A stretch of 64,000 nt of DNA. Source: Hyposmocoma kahamanoa. Its lineage: Eukaryota > Arthropoda > Insecta > Lepidoptera > Cosmopterigidae. Position 1 is the first letter of the stretch, and every line of letters begins with the position of its first letter. Positions 37,801 through 44,797 of this stretch are shown here, piece after piece. A program made the translations under genes and the position numbers. The DNA lies in NCBI RefSeq assembly GCF_003589595.1, contig NW_020653715.1, positions 3,340,230 through 3,404,229 of the forward strand. The letters run 5' to 3'. The notes under the pieces are model-generated. The model was not told where the DNA came from. It did no database searches and was given only the letters and a program-made list of their open reading frames with translations.

Positions 37801-40181
37801 TACAAAGATAAATGCTTGTAATATATTAGTTACATACTATTTGAGGACGCTGTCCGCGTTTTGCTGATAACATTGATTTTGAATAGCACCCAGTGAGGGC
37901 AAAGTTTCATAGGCGTTTCTCTTTTTTTTGCACCTTTGTGCGCCTCAACAAAATTACATGTTTCAGGGTTATGAAGAGTTCGACGTAACGAAGCAATATG
38001 TATGCATAGTACCAGGCTTAGAAGGGCATCATGCTCGTTTCCGCTTGATGTGCGAGCGATTCAAGTCAGGAGCAGTGGTGCTTCAGCCCGGTCTTGACTG
38101 CCCTTATGACACAGTGAAGCAGACAGCTGATAAATATGCCCAGGTGAAACTATTACTTGCCTTTTCTGTTACGAGGACTCCAGAAATCCATCTCTCAGGG
38201 GATTACATACGCATTGCCACTATGATCATAGTGGTAAAGTCAGAACAAGTTATGAAAATTATCTTAAGAAGCACCCCATTGATCTAGTCCAGGAATTAAA
38301 TTCTTTTAGAATGACTTATTAAATTCGTTGTGACATTTACAGTTACTCCGAGACAAAGTGAATATTCAAGACAACTTTTACTTGCTGGGTTACGAGAGCG
38401 GTGTTCTGGTTGTGTTGGAACTCGCTGCCATTTTGGAAGATTGCGGTAGGTTTCTGCACAAATCATCTGCTTAGTACATATTACTGAAATTACAGGCACA
38501 TGGGAATTGTCAACTTATGTCTCAGGGTGACGGGCGCAGTGGCAATGCCCCTCAGATTTTTGCGATTTAAAACTCTGAGTAGCACTGCAACTGTTGTGGG
38601 TAGGCGTGTCGCTTACCACGAGGCGTACGACTTGTCCGACCCGTCGCTTGATATCATAAAAATATTATTGACTTGCAATTTTTAAGTTATTGAACGTCAC
38701 GATTATTGACCACCACGGTGTTAAATTATTTTGGTGAAATTATACCACTAGTTCCTTGAAATTGTAAATACAAAGATCGATCCTTAGAAAAAAATTCCTT
38801 CGATCAGACTGGATTCGAACCAATGTCTTGCCAACTATGCAACGAAAGGAACTAGCGGACTTTAGGAATCTTCCTATGTGCTTGTAACGACCTTTGTTTT
38901 TGGTTATTAACGACTTTTTTTGCCGTAGCACCACCTGTGAGGAATCTATTTCTTCACTCAGTCAGGTGCCTTTACACTTGCTTAGATGGCATAGTGTTTG
39001 GTACGGTTTGCTGGAAGACGTTGGTTCAAATCCGGCCGGATCGAAGGAATTTTTTATAAGTGTTCGATCTTGGTATTAATAATTATAACTTACTGCACAA
39101 CCATGTATCTGCCATTTATCGTACACAAGAATGACAACTGATTGCAGATTGGCAAAATTGTTCCAGGTCTTAAAGGTACCGTGTTTTGCGTTGGTGGCGC
39201 TCCCGAAGAGTTCCAGGCGACCCTCAAACACGAGCTAAGAGAGTACCAATCGGATGAGGAGCTGCAGAACGCCGTCATCAGGCACATGTTTGTGTTGATG
39301 AAGGGTGACGATGATGGGCTTGATGAGGTGATTTCTCTATACTTTATCCAACAGCGTATTGTATACTTTTTCTTTAATAAATTGTATTGTACTTAATTGA
39401 ATCGAAAGACTAATTAAGTGCTTTTGACAAAAAACTTAATGAGTATTGTAGATTAGTTCCTCAATCGTGGATAGGTACAAATGAATTTAGCATATTTCAA
39501 TTCAATTTAAGTCAAATATTGTTTATTGCAAGTGAGTGAAATAATCCTTAGTCGGGTAAGTATTTAAATAATTTATTTAAATAGAAACACCAATGGCATA
39601 ATGTTGTAAAGAAGCATATAAGAAAACAACATTAACGCCGACTGACGAAGGTTTAAAATTATTGGTTGTTGTCATCCAGTTGCCAACACAACCCTTAAAA
39701 TCATAAAATCTAAAACATAATGACTTCTCATGTTTAATTGCAGGAGCTGAAAAAGGTATCCACGTGGAAAGAGAGAATAGATGTGTGCGTGCGATTGTTG
39801 CTCGGACGTGTGCCTCACTCAGCACAGTATGCGAAAACGCTAATCTTGTCTGCATACACGCGGATCAAGCTAGCACTGCAGTACAAACCACAGCCGAGGC
39901 AGCTCAATTCTAGAGTAATTCTCCTACACTCACCATCGATGATACTTGAAGACCCTCGCGACACCCCAGCAACATTACTCCAACAGTACTCCAAACAACC
40001 AGTCGTAGTTCACGAGCTGCAAGAACCACTTGCACACGCCGCCCTCGATCTTCGTATCCCGGCAATCATCAACACCTATTTCGATGAAAACATCAAAGAG
40101 GCTTACGAAAAAGCCAATCTATGCGAAAAATATAGGATTTTGGGTGATCTATTCACTGGCTCTCAAGACGTTGCACTATGA
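8859..40181 (+). CDS. Fatty acid synthase-like megasynthase, 40 coding exons, degenerate catalytic sites
   Basis: A complete FAS-type polypeptide of 2,329 residues, in the 2,300-2,450 range usual for animal type I FAS, order KS-MAT-DH-core-ER-KR-ACP-TE. Exons: 8859-8990, 11413-11605, 12347-12467, 13134-13337, 14310-14426, 15303-15481, 15678-15820, 16639-16889, 17101-17276, 17611-17773, 17895-18064, 18392-18543, 18698-18881, 19163-19311, 19438-19619, 19701-19820, 19927-20036, 24193-24383, 24645-24802, 24880-25137, 25216-25330, 25543-25791, 25908-26324, 26399-26548, 29715-29836, 29959-30139, 30470-30644, 31078-31190, 31296-31454, 32073-32245, 34521-34670, 34754-34966, 35464-35563, 35940-36096, 36483-36618, 37367-37514, 37967-38143, 38343-38445, 39167-39327, 39744-40181. 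All introns are GT-AG and phases match. Acceptors of exons 9 and 39 were chosen to keep frame. Canonical catalytic residues are lost in KS, KR, ACP and TE but kept in MAT and DH. No symbol is given because it may be a lineage-specific paralogue. Confidence 0.9.
9358..9715 (-). repeat. SINE family 1 copy, interrupted by MITE
   Basis: A minus-strand SINE with the B-box complement GAATCGAACC near 9630 and the head at about 9690-9715. Its body is split between about 9380 and 9558 by the 177-bp palindromic MITE. The two sides rejoin to the uninterrupted SINE seen at 139-327. Confidence 0.8.
9381..9557. repeat. Palindromic MITE, copy 2
   Basis: Same element as 1278-1443, with ends AGGGTCGTATTCTAGAACTC and the inverted complement. 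It is inserted within a SINE, which places it as the younger of the two events. It lies in intron 1 of the FAS gene. Confidence 0.8.
9834..10030 (-). repeat. tRNA-related SINE (family 3-like) fragment
   Basis: It contains a reversed tRNA-like A-box block (AACCAACTGAGCTAC) followed by a GTGACATCTA(T/G)TGAGAGAT segment that is shared with 43.5-43.6 kb. It is in intron 1 of the FAS gene. Confidence 0.6.
10560..10776 (+). repeat. SINE family 1 copy, plus orientation
   Basis: A full-length-looking copy with the tRNA-like head TGGCCGAACGG and box B GGTTCGATTC, ending near GTGTGTGCGTTATTAT. It is in FAS intron 1. Confidence 0.85.
11711..11915. repeat. Pentanucleotide microsatellite with assembly gap
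   Basis: A tandem (AGTAC)n tract that changes to (AATAC)n at about 11796 and continues to about 11915. Ten N bases lie at 11840-11849. The array sits in FAS intron 2, about 100 bp after exon 2. The gap size of ten is probably nominal, so the true array length is unknown. Confidence 0.95.
12675..12877 (+). repeat. SINE family 1 copy
   Basis: It has the same head, B box (GGTTCGATTC) and tail as the other family 1 copies. It lies in FAS intron 3. Confidence 0.85.
13400..13562. repeat. GC-richer inverted-repeat segment
   Basis: The ends contain AGTCGTC followed by CTTCGCTTGCC, and near the right end the imperfect complement of these. The phrase CGGTGTAAAT occurs twice. It is probably a small foldback insertion in FAS intron 4. 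Its boundaries are uncertain. Confidence 0.4.
13933..14165 (+). repeat. SINE family 1 copy
   Basis: A family 1 head and tail with a short internal insertion after the GGGAGAAATATTTGT block. It lies in FAS intron 4. Confidence 0.8.
14463..14765 (-). repeat. Lepidopteran tRNA-type SINE, HaSE-like
   Basis: This carries the CCCGCTGCTGGGCACGGATC, TTTTCCTTCACCGAAAAGCT and TTTGAACCCACGGCC blocks typical of the widespread lepidopteran SINE class described from Helicoverpa (HaSE). The tRNA-like head is at the right end, so the element reads on the minus strand. It lies in FAS intron 5. The family name is from memory. Confidence 0.6.
14815..15175. repeat. SINE family 3 copy
   Basis: It shares ATACAAAGATCGAACAC, the (T)GCCGTAGC(G/A)CCA(T/C)C complement, and the TTTGCTGGAAGACG(T)TGG(T)TT(C/G)(G/A)A(A/T)TC block with 38.7-39.08, 43.44-43.69 and 59.6-59.96 kb. 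It lies in FAS intron 5. Confidence 0.6.
16041..16278 (+). repeat. Interspersed repeat family 2 copy
   Basis: It runs from AGTAAAGCTCCTTGTAAAAG to GGTATTATAAAAAA and lies in FAS intron 7. Core similarity to the other seven copies is clear but the sequence is diverged. Confidence 0.7.
17101..19820 (+). CDS. FAS gene 1, malonyl/acetyl transferase (MAT) domain exons 9-16
   Basis: Exons 9-16 encode the linker and the MAT domain, about residues 447-879. In active FAS this domain loads acetyl and malonyl groups onto the ACP. It contains the [10 protein letters not shown] entry motif, the nucleophile elbow GHSVGELG with Ser619, an Arg in the AYSRG segment, and the catalytic His721 in the block AYHSRYI. 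All expected key residues appear present, unlike in KS, KR, ACP and TE. The exon 9 acceptor is placed at 17101 because the stronger-looking acceptor at 17090 would lead into an in-frame stop. Confidence 0.85.
19927..25330 (+). CDS. FAS gene 1, dehydratase (DH) domain exons 17-21
   Basis: Exons 17-21 encode a hotdog-fold dehydratase region. The first hotdog has H-x3-G-x4-P in the form HVLRGKNLLP, with His912 in the catalytic place. The second hotdog has TLLDGMLQL with Asp1061. Both acid-base residues are therefore present. Exons 17 and 18 are separated by a 4.2-kb intron that holds a family 2 repeat and copy A of the 1.9-kb element. Whether the domain is active cannot be told from the sequence; it has no functional KR in the same chain to supply substrate. 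Confidence 0.8.
20741..21022 (+). repeat. Interspersed repeat family 2 copy
   Basis: A near-complete copy in the 4.2-kb FAS intron 17, ending in GGTATTATTAAAAAAAA. Confidence 0.75.
21552..23437 (+). repeat. 1.9-kb repeat, copy A (left end missing)
   Basis: About 1,890 bp that matches 27612-29437 almost throughout, with small indels. It contains an AT-rich outer body, a GC-rich core (about 21880-22240), a hairpin near 23345-23390 with arms around CCTCGATATGGTCA, and a right end CTATATCTATGG that is the inverse of copy B's left end. The first ~110 bp present in copy B are absent. A minus-strand ORF of 68 codons at 21827-22033 is partly conserved in copy B, but no domain is recognised. It lies in FAS intron 17. 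Confidence 0.8.
25543..26548 (+). CDS. FAS gene 1, central structural core, exons 22-24
   Basis: Exons 22-24 encode about 272 residues between DH and ER, the position of the non-catalytic pseudo-methyltransferase and pseudo-KR core in animal FAS. Similarity to the family is low here, as expected for this core, and I recognise no methyltransferase SAM-binding motif. Exon 23, with 139 codons, is the longest internal coding exon. The following intron (26549-29714) holds copy B of the 1.9-kb element and a repeat shared with 49.3 kb. Confidence 0.7.
26740..26936 (+). repeat. Repeat end with hairpin, shared with 49.16-49.35 kb
   Basis: About 190 bp similar to 49160-49348. It ends in GAGAGAGGCGATACAAAAAGG and a perfect 8-bp hairpin: GACGGTGT at 26909-26916 and ACACCGTC at 26926-26933. 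It is probably the end of an unclassified transposable element, and lies in FAS intron 24. Confidence 0.65.
27502..29437 (+). mobile_element. 1.9-kb non-autonomous element, copy B, with terminal inverted repeats
   Basis: A 1,936-bp element bounded by CCATAGATATAG at the left and CTATATCTGTGG at the right. The imperfect TIR continues for about 29 bp. TGCCAC lies immediately outside both ends (27496-27501 and 29438-29443) and may be a target duplication. The interior has the same GC-rich core and hairpin as copy A, and no transposase. It lies in FAS intron 24, in the same orientation as copy A. It resembles a non-autonomous DNA transposon; the superfamily was not recognised. Confidence 0.7.
29438..29696 (+). 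repeat. Interspersed repeat family 2 copy, 5' truncated
   Basis: It starts abruptly at TGCCACCTTACC next to the right end of the 1.9-kb element and runs to GGTATCATAAAAA. The missing head fits truncation by, or insertion next to, that element. It ends 19 bp before exon 25. Confidence 0.7.
29715..32245 (+). CDS. FAS gene 1, enoyl reductase (ER) domain exons 25-30
   Basis: Exons 25-30 match the medium-chain dehydrogenase-type ER of FAS. They contain the HYAAL opening, [34 protein letters not shown], a dinucleotide-binding loop [13 protein letters not shown] (about residues 1544-1556), [13 protein letters not shown], and the ending [11 protein letters not shown]. The usual LNSLAEEKLQ segment after the second strand reads [10 protein letters not shown] and is poorly conserved, so the catalytic Lys and substrate contacts are doubtful. 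The NADPH-binding fold itself looks plausible. Confidence 0.75.
30888..30945. repeat. (ATTT)n microsatellite
   Basis: A run of TTTA/ATTT units in FAS intron 27, with minor interruptions. Confidence 0.85.
33107..34034. mobile_element. 928-bp MITE-like element with palindromic subterminal motifs
   Basis: The ends are GTTTCCTTGTGCTCCTA and TAGGAGCATAAGGAAAC, inverted with one mismatch over 17 bp. GTCGACGGGCGG occurs just outside both ends (33092-33103 and 34036-34047), suggesting a long target duplication. Near both ends the palindromic TGCTCCTACC(G/A)GTAGGAGCA motif and its half-sites recur. There is no transposase. It lies in FAS intron 30. Confidence 0.7.
34521..36096 (+). CDS. FAS gene 1, ketoreductase (KR) domain exons 31-34, degenerate
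   Basis: Exons 31-34 align to the FAS KR through [15 protein letters not shown] and SWEKNGVNV, but the Rossmann loop normally reading TGGLGGFG is CADEIVG (about residues 1749-1755). Further on, the segment that should carry the catalytic Ser (FSS) and Tyr (NYGMAN) is shortened and reads [16 protein letters not shown] (from residue 1858). The alignment resumes at GLPATTVDL. The NADPH-binding glycines and the Ser-Tyr catalytic residues are therefore missing. The reading frame is intact, so this is substitution and deletion in a maintained protein and not a frameshifted relic. Confidence 0.75.
36133..36292 (+). repeat. Interspersed repeat family 2 copy, partial
   Basis: The 3' two-thirds of the repeat, from GTGCTGGTGAAATTACAGG to AGTATCATAAAAAAA, in FAS intron 34 directly after exon 34. 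Confidence 0.7.
36483..37514 (+). CDS. FAS gene 1, acyl carrier protein (ACP) region exons 35-36, Ser replaced
   Basis: Exons 35-36 occupy the ACP position between KR and TE. The expected DSL motif that receives phosphopantetheine falls at the exon junction and reads A-K1988-L, followed by RSIEEYL. The Glu five residues after the Ser position matches the family pattern. The serine is thus a lysine. The exon 36 acceptor is ACAAG, an acceptable but not strong site, so alternative splicing here deserves transcript evidence. If real, the chain cannot carry its own 4'-phosphopantetheine. Confidence 0.65.
37569..37761. repeat. 193-bp MITE with TAA duplication
   Basis: Terminal inverted repeats (A/G)GGTGCGTACAGATCTG, with a further GCGAATGCGC match inside, are flanked by TAA on both sides (37566-37568 and 37762-37764). 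Three-base TAA/TTA targets are typical of PIF/Harbinger-type elements. It lies in FAS intron 36. Confidence 0.65.
37967..40181 (+). CDS. FAS gene 1, thioesterase-like C-terminal domain exons 37-40, nucleophile lost
   Basis: Exons 37-40 encode an alpha/beta-hydrolase of the FAS thioesterase type. It opens with [15 protein letters not shown]. The nucleophile elbow GYSxG reads GYESG (residues 2112-2116), so Glu2114 stands where Ser belongs, with a Ser one place later. The [15 protein letters not shown] strand follows across the exon 38/39 join, which fixes the acceptor at 39167. The usual late GDH motif is not seen, although His2282 lies two positions from where the catalytic His would fall. The stop is TGA at 40179-40181. 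Confidence 0.8.
38483..38664 (+). repeat. Interspersed repeat family 2 copy, partial
   Basis: It runs from GAAATTACAGGCACATGGGA to GATATCATAAAAATATT in FAS intron 38. Confidence 0.7.
38704..39075. repeat. SINE family 3 copy
   Basis: It contains TACCACTAGTTCC, ATACAAAGATCGATCC, GACTGGATTCGAACCAATG and the mirrored TTGGTTCAAATCCGGCCGGA. Two head-to-head or dimeric tRNA-like halves appear to be present. It lies in FAS intron 38. Confidence 0.6.
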
Positions 40182-40374
40182 AACGTCCAGAACATGCTAG
40201 CTGGACAAAAATATTTATTGCTATTTTTTGCTTTGTGGGGTTTTCTTATTATGAATACCTAATTAAATTTTAGCTTCAGGGGACCCATTTTGAGGGGAGG
40301 GGGGAGAGTGGGTGGTGGTATTATGGTTAGTTAAAAAAATCCTATTCTCATTTAAATAATAAGTATATTAAAAA

Positions 40375-40380
40375 AATAAA
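40375..40380 (+). terminator. Candidate poly(A) signal of FAS gene 1
   Basis: AATAAA lies 194 bp after the stop codon in an A-rich stretch and is the nearest canonical hexamer downstream. Weaker ATTAAA-like hexamers lie closer to the stop. Confidence 0.45.
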
Positions 40381-40436
40381 AAAAACAACAACAACGAGTA
40401 TAGTCAGGTAGTGAGAAAATAGGTGTAGCAGGTACA

Positions 40437-40560
40437 AATTAACTATTAATTAATTAACTAATACTTAACTTATAATCTATAATTAACTAACACTTTACAA
40501 TTCTCTAATACTCCATAATTAACTAATACTATTAACTAATCTCTAATTCTCGGTACCGCT
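40437..40560. repeat. AT-rich tandem motif TTAACTAATA
   Basis: Loose repetition of ATTAACTAATAC and variants, separating the end of the FAS gene from the Transib-like transposase. Confidence 0.6.
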
Positions 40561-40650
40561 AAAAAAGTCATGCATACTAACATTAGGATTCTTAGTACTT
40601 AGAGATTTAGAGATGGGGGTATTATTAAATCTAATATTTCAGAAGGGAGG

Positions 40651-42545
40651 CTACCTGTGTTTTTTTTTGGGAACCTCTCTTAGGCCGTTCATTACAGAGT
40701 CAGATGTGAGCAACAACATATTAATTAAATCTTTATACGTGGCAATACGTGACCGTTTACGAGTGTTATGCTCTCGGAATCTTCTGCAATCTTTATTGCG
40801 AGCTTCCTGAGCTTCCTCAGAAAGCTGCCCAATTGGTAGCAGAGCTGACTGAGTAACATCTGTACTGTGTACAAGAATTTTATGCACAGTAGCAGGCATG
40901 TAATACCACGGATAAAGATTTATATACAAATGTCTAGTGGCTTGTGCTAAAGATTTAAATTTCTCGATGTTAATATCGTAACTGGAAGCTAAAGTTCTGA
41001 GTATGGTGGTGAAATTTTTTATAAGAGTCACATCTATACCTGTAATATCTGTGCTAAGCTCAAAGTTCGCAAAAAATCGACGGGCGGTATTTCCATCATT
41101 ATTATTCCCAAACCTTGGTTTCGGTTTATCTACAATTATTCCCATTTCAGTTTCGAATCGGTTTTGAATGTAGACGGAACGCTGTTTCACATTTTCTTTA
41201 TCAGCTTCATCACGTAGCTGCCATTTTTTAATATCGAGACGGTATCTTATATGTAGCAAACATTCAAAACAATGAATCCATGCATGCAGTGTATATAAAC
41301 CAAAACCAAGGATGTCCCCATTAACTACATACTCCCTAGATTCATCATTCATAACTTTTGGGGTAGCTCCACAAATATAGCACTTTTGTGATGAAGAAGT
41401 TTCAGTCACAGCACTGCACACATTACCATCAATCATTGTGAAAAGTAGTTTGTGCTTGACAGTTATATCTTTGCCATCAACGTTACATGTTGTCGGCAGC
41501 AACTGGTTTATTTCTTCCATGACTTTATTTGTTTCTGCAACGGTAAAGTCGGTAGTTTCTTTGGAGAAAATAAACTTAATAGATCGACGATACATTGATG
41601 AAGATGGACGAGGGTTCTGCCAAGCAATGTTACCACTTTCGTCGTGCAATTGAAGCGGCACAAAGGTAAACACAAATAAATATTCATCAGTGACTTCATT
41701 GTGGGTGAATTTTTGTTTGTAGGTACTGTGACTGGAACTGCCATCACAGCCCCACTTGTTTCTAAGATTGAATGGTGCCTCTAAAGAAGAAGATTTAAGA
41801 ACTTCATGCTGCGCATTCATTAAACGTTTAACTGTTTTAGTTAAAATAGCTTGAAGTTTAATTTCTGCACGAACTTCATCTACAAATAAATCTTCTTCAG
41901 GAGGAAAACATTTTGGCTTGTTGAATTTAAGTCCACATAATAAGCCAAAGCCTCTACCTTCGATAAGCACCTGTGACTATTGTTTTCACTATCATTGACC
42001 GTAGCAATCATGGCTTTGCATTTTTCGGGACTTTCCTTAGCGTCTCTAACGACAGCAGCCAAGTTCCGGTGCCCAGAGTCGCGCTGAAAATTCTGCTGCA
42101 GTCACTAACTGATTAGTGTCGCGGGTACTGAGCAAATCCTCAGTTCTTCTCATTTTCGTTTTATCACTGGACTTTTCAAACTCTTTGCTTGGACGTCCAG
42201 GACTTTAAGATACAGTGGACGAAGATGGCTTTGCGTGGCAAAAGGACACTTTAAAGACGAAGTCTTTTGACGTCCACTCTTCATTTTTTTTCCAAATTCG
42301 TCGCGGCTCTTTTTGTGCTTGTATCATATTTTTCTAAATTTGAATTAAATGCGCTGATTGCCTTCTTTAGCGCCCTTGAAGAATCTTCGGTGATACCGGA
42401 GAAATCATATTTTGAATATAGGAAAGCAAACCATCCGCCATTCCGATTTTCTTTGGCATGTTTAAGACACTCCTCAAAAAGTTCTAATCTTGAGATTGCG
42501 AAGAGGTGCTCCAGAAAAAAAATAAAAAATATATGTTCCACAGCA
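40651..42545 (-). mobile_element. Transib / RAG1-like transposase, N-terminus frameshifted
   Basis: The minus-strand frame 41970-40651 (439 codons) matches the catalytic core of the Transib/RAG1 recombinase family. It shows WGCDGSSSHSTYKQK with the first Asp, WQNPRPSS, HKLLFTMIDGNVC with the second Asp, the zinc-binding CYICGA, the H-x-x-x-H-rich HAWIHCFECLLH, and IGQLSEEAQEARNK with the Glu in the RAG1 C-terminal place. Upstream N-terminal parts continue at 42062-41880, about 42190-42070 and 42541-42281 in other frames, with two or more frameshifts. I could not find the expected CAC...GTG-type terminal repeats, so this may be a decayed or terminally truncated copy. It is convergent with the FAS gene. 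Confidence 0.8.
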
Positions 42546-43437
42546 GTCCACAGCCTAGATTTATTACTATTGGAAAGAAGAGAGTTCTGGGTACAATATA
42601 TATTAGTTTTAGGTCTGTGTCACATGTTGGTAATAATTACCGATCTAAAAATTATTTACATTTAAATTTGGGATTACGTAAAAAAATAACGGGCAGTAAC
42701 TGGTTACGTTGTTTTATAAATTAAGGTAGTACATACCATTACCTTCAAATTCCATCACTAAAACAAACTAAAACCACTATTAAAATCACTGTCATATGTA
42801 TTTGCGTCAAATGCAAAATTGCTAATGATAATTAGTGCACTTACCCCTTTTCTTATGTACTTACCTGCTTCCCTTAATTACCGTAACCCCCAGTGTAATT
42901 AAATTCTTGCAATTCAAAGTTCGTGGATTTTATCTATCTTAATATTAGTAAACAATTTCCGGGACATTCGATAGTGACTTTTGTCCAGCTAGATTTTGAT
43001 TTGAGCTGATGTTAATATTATAATTATTTGAATGCAATTACAGTTTTGTGTTTAGTTATCATGAGTAATTTATAGATTAGTGGTTTACTTTTTTAAATAA
43101 ATGTATTCTTGTTTGAGCAAATTGTGTTAAGTTTCGATATTGTATTAATCTGTTGTAAAAATTAGTTAGTGAAACTGTAATGATATAGGTGAATAAACTT
43201 CTCCAGAAATAAAAACCTACAGTATGGTCAATTGCCGAATTGACCTTGTTATATTCAATATACCGACTGAATATAGTTTGGAAACAATGTTTGAAAGGAG
43301 AACAGTTTGAAAGGAGAAGATGAAGGAAACGAAATAAAAAATTTTATTTCTAATGATCTGTCTTTGTGTCTGTTTGTTCATCACATAAAAACTGATCTTA
43401 ATTAAACTTGATAGAATTATTATTATTAATACAAAGA
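42546..43437. other. Intergenic, nothing recognised
   Basis: AT-rich sequence without recognisable coding or repeat structure. The far end of the Transib element may lie here, but no terminal repeat was identified. Confidence 0.4.
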
Positions 43438-43690
43438 TAAATTTCTTCGACTCAGTGGGACTTGAACCCACGACCATGCTGCACCGTAGCATTGCTCTTA
43501 CCAACTGAACCTTGCACTGGCTTTCGGCATTTGTCGCTGCTAGTGACATCTAGTGAGAGATTTTTGAAAAACCTCATCGCAGCTGGTATCTTTACAGATG
43601 CCTCAAATTGATCAAATATATTGTTGAGATTTTTTGTGACTACTCCACTAGTTTTGTTATTATTAGGTACTAATACAAAGATCGAACACA
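43438..43690 (-). repeat. SINE family 3 copy with tRNA-like head
   Basis: It contains GGGACTTGAACCCACGACC (B-box complement) and ACCAACTGAAC (A-box complement), then AGTGACATCTAGTGAGAGA, CTACTCCACTAGTTTTG and ATACAAAGATCGAACAC. It is a tRNA-derived retroposon related to 9.83-10.03 kb. Confidence 0.7.
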
Positions 43691-44797
43691 TGGCATAAAA
43701 TTAAATTTGTCATGATAACCCGTTACGTTTGAAAAAGGATAAAATACATTGCGTTTATTATGTTCAGTGAAGTGGATCGACCAAGGAAAGACTATCTTAT
43801 AAGTTATGAGTAATGGTTACTCGTACCGGAGGCCAAGATCCACTTCGGGTTGCTGAGTCAACGGAGTAAGTAAGGTTACATAATGGTTTAATTGATGAAG
43901 ACTAATCCTTTAAGAAGGCAATTGATAAGATCTTTTATCTCTAATACGTAGATATTAATATTTTCTGAGCTAACTAAACATATCAAGTGTCTAGGGATCA
44001 AGCTCATTTTTGCCAATTACCTTAGAATAATAACGCACAGAAAGATAGTTTCATATCAAACGAACTGTCACAAAAGAGGCAAAAATCAAATTCATGTAGG
44101 CTAGTTTTAGTAGTAGGTTAATTTTAGGTTTTAGTGAATATTTATATAAAAACATAAGTTGAAACGCGTTACTTCCTTGTGCAATGTGATGTTAGTATCT
44201 ATTTTATGTTTGTCAGACGTATTTTTACACTCATTTACCGCACCGCAAATTTCGTCATTTTTAGCTAAAATTCTGGAGCTGTTCGCGGGGCAAGTTGACC
44301 TTGAGCACTGAAGGCCCGCCCGCTCGTGTAGGCCCATTGGGCGCGCTTCAATTTGCCTCACTTAGTGTGTGCGGACTCGGTTTCTGTGCGTTATTATTCT
44401 AAGCCAATAACTAAAAATCGGGTTTTGTAATTCAATTTTTTAACACCAATGGCTTTTTTGGTTAATTTCATGTTTTATAAAATACGTAACTTCTTATCAT
44501 GTCGATACTTCCTTTATTGTAGGACTACATTGATCCTGAATAGTAGAACTAAATAAACAATTTAATGGATTTATATAGATATTTATATTTTATTTTAATA
44601 TTTAATAGGGTCATCAAATGTTTTAAAAAAATACCTCGAAGCCTTGACATTTTGATATGTGTATTAGGTCATTTAGACGTGTCACCGTGTAACCGATAAA
44701 CCGCTCTTAGCAATGACGTCTATAAATAACATAATCTGAATATGGATACCGACGACAATTGCATTATAATGTAGCAATTCATTATTCACAAATAATA
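43691..44797. other. Intergenic, nothing recognised
   Basis: No supported gene. The minus-strand ORF at 44131-44361 has no recognisable motif. Confidence 0.4.

Noticed and set aside
39148..39170. Exon 39 starting at the CAG acceptor at 39147
   Set aside because: The phase from exon 38 would give a stop after a few codons; starting at 39167 restores the conserved [10 protein letters not shown] strand.
8859..40181. Processed or frameshifted FAS pseudogene
   Set aside because: Introns, splice signals, phases and a single terminal stop are all intact; only catalytic-site residues are altered.
42267..42665. 132-codon plus-strand ORF
   Set aside because: It lies antisense to the N-terminal part of the Transib-like transposase and has no recognisable motif.
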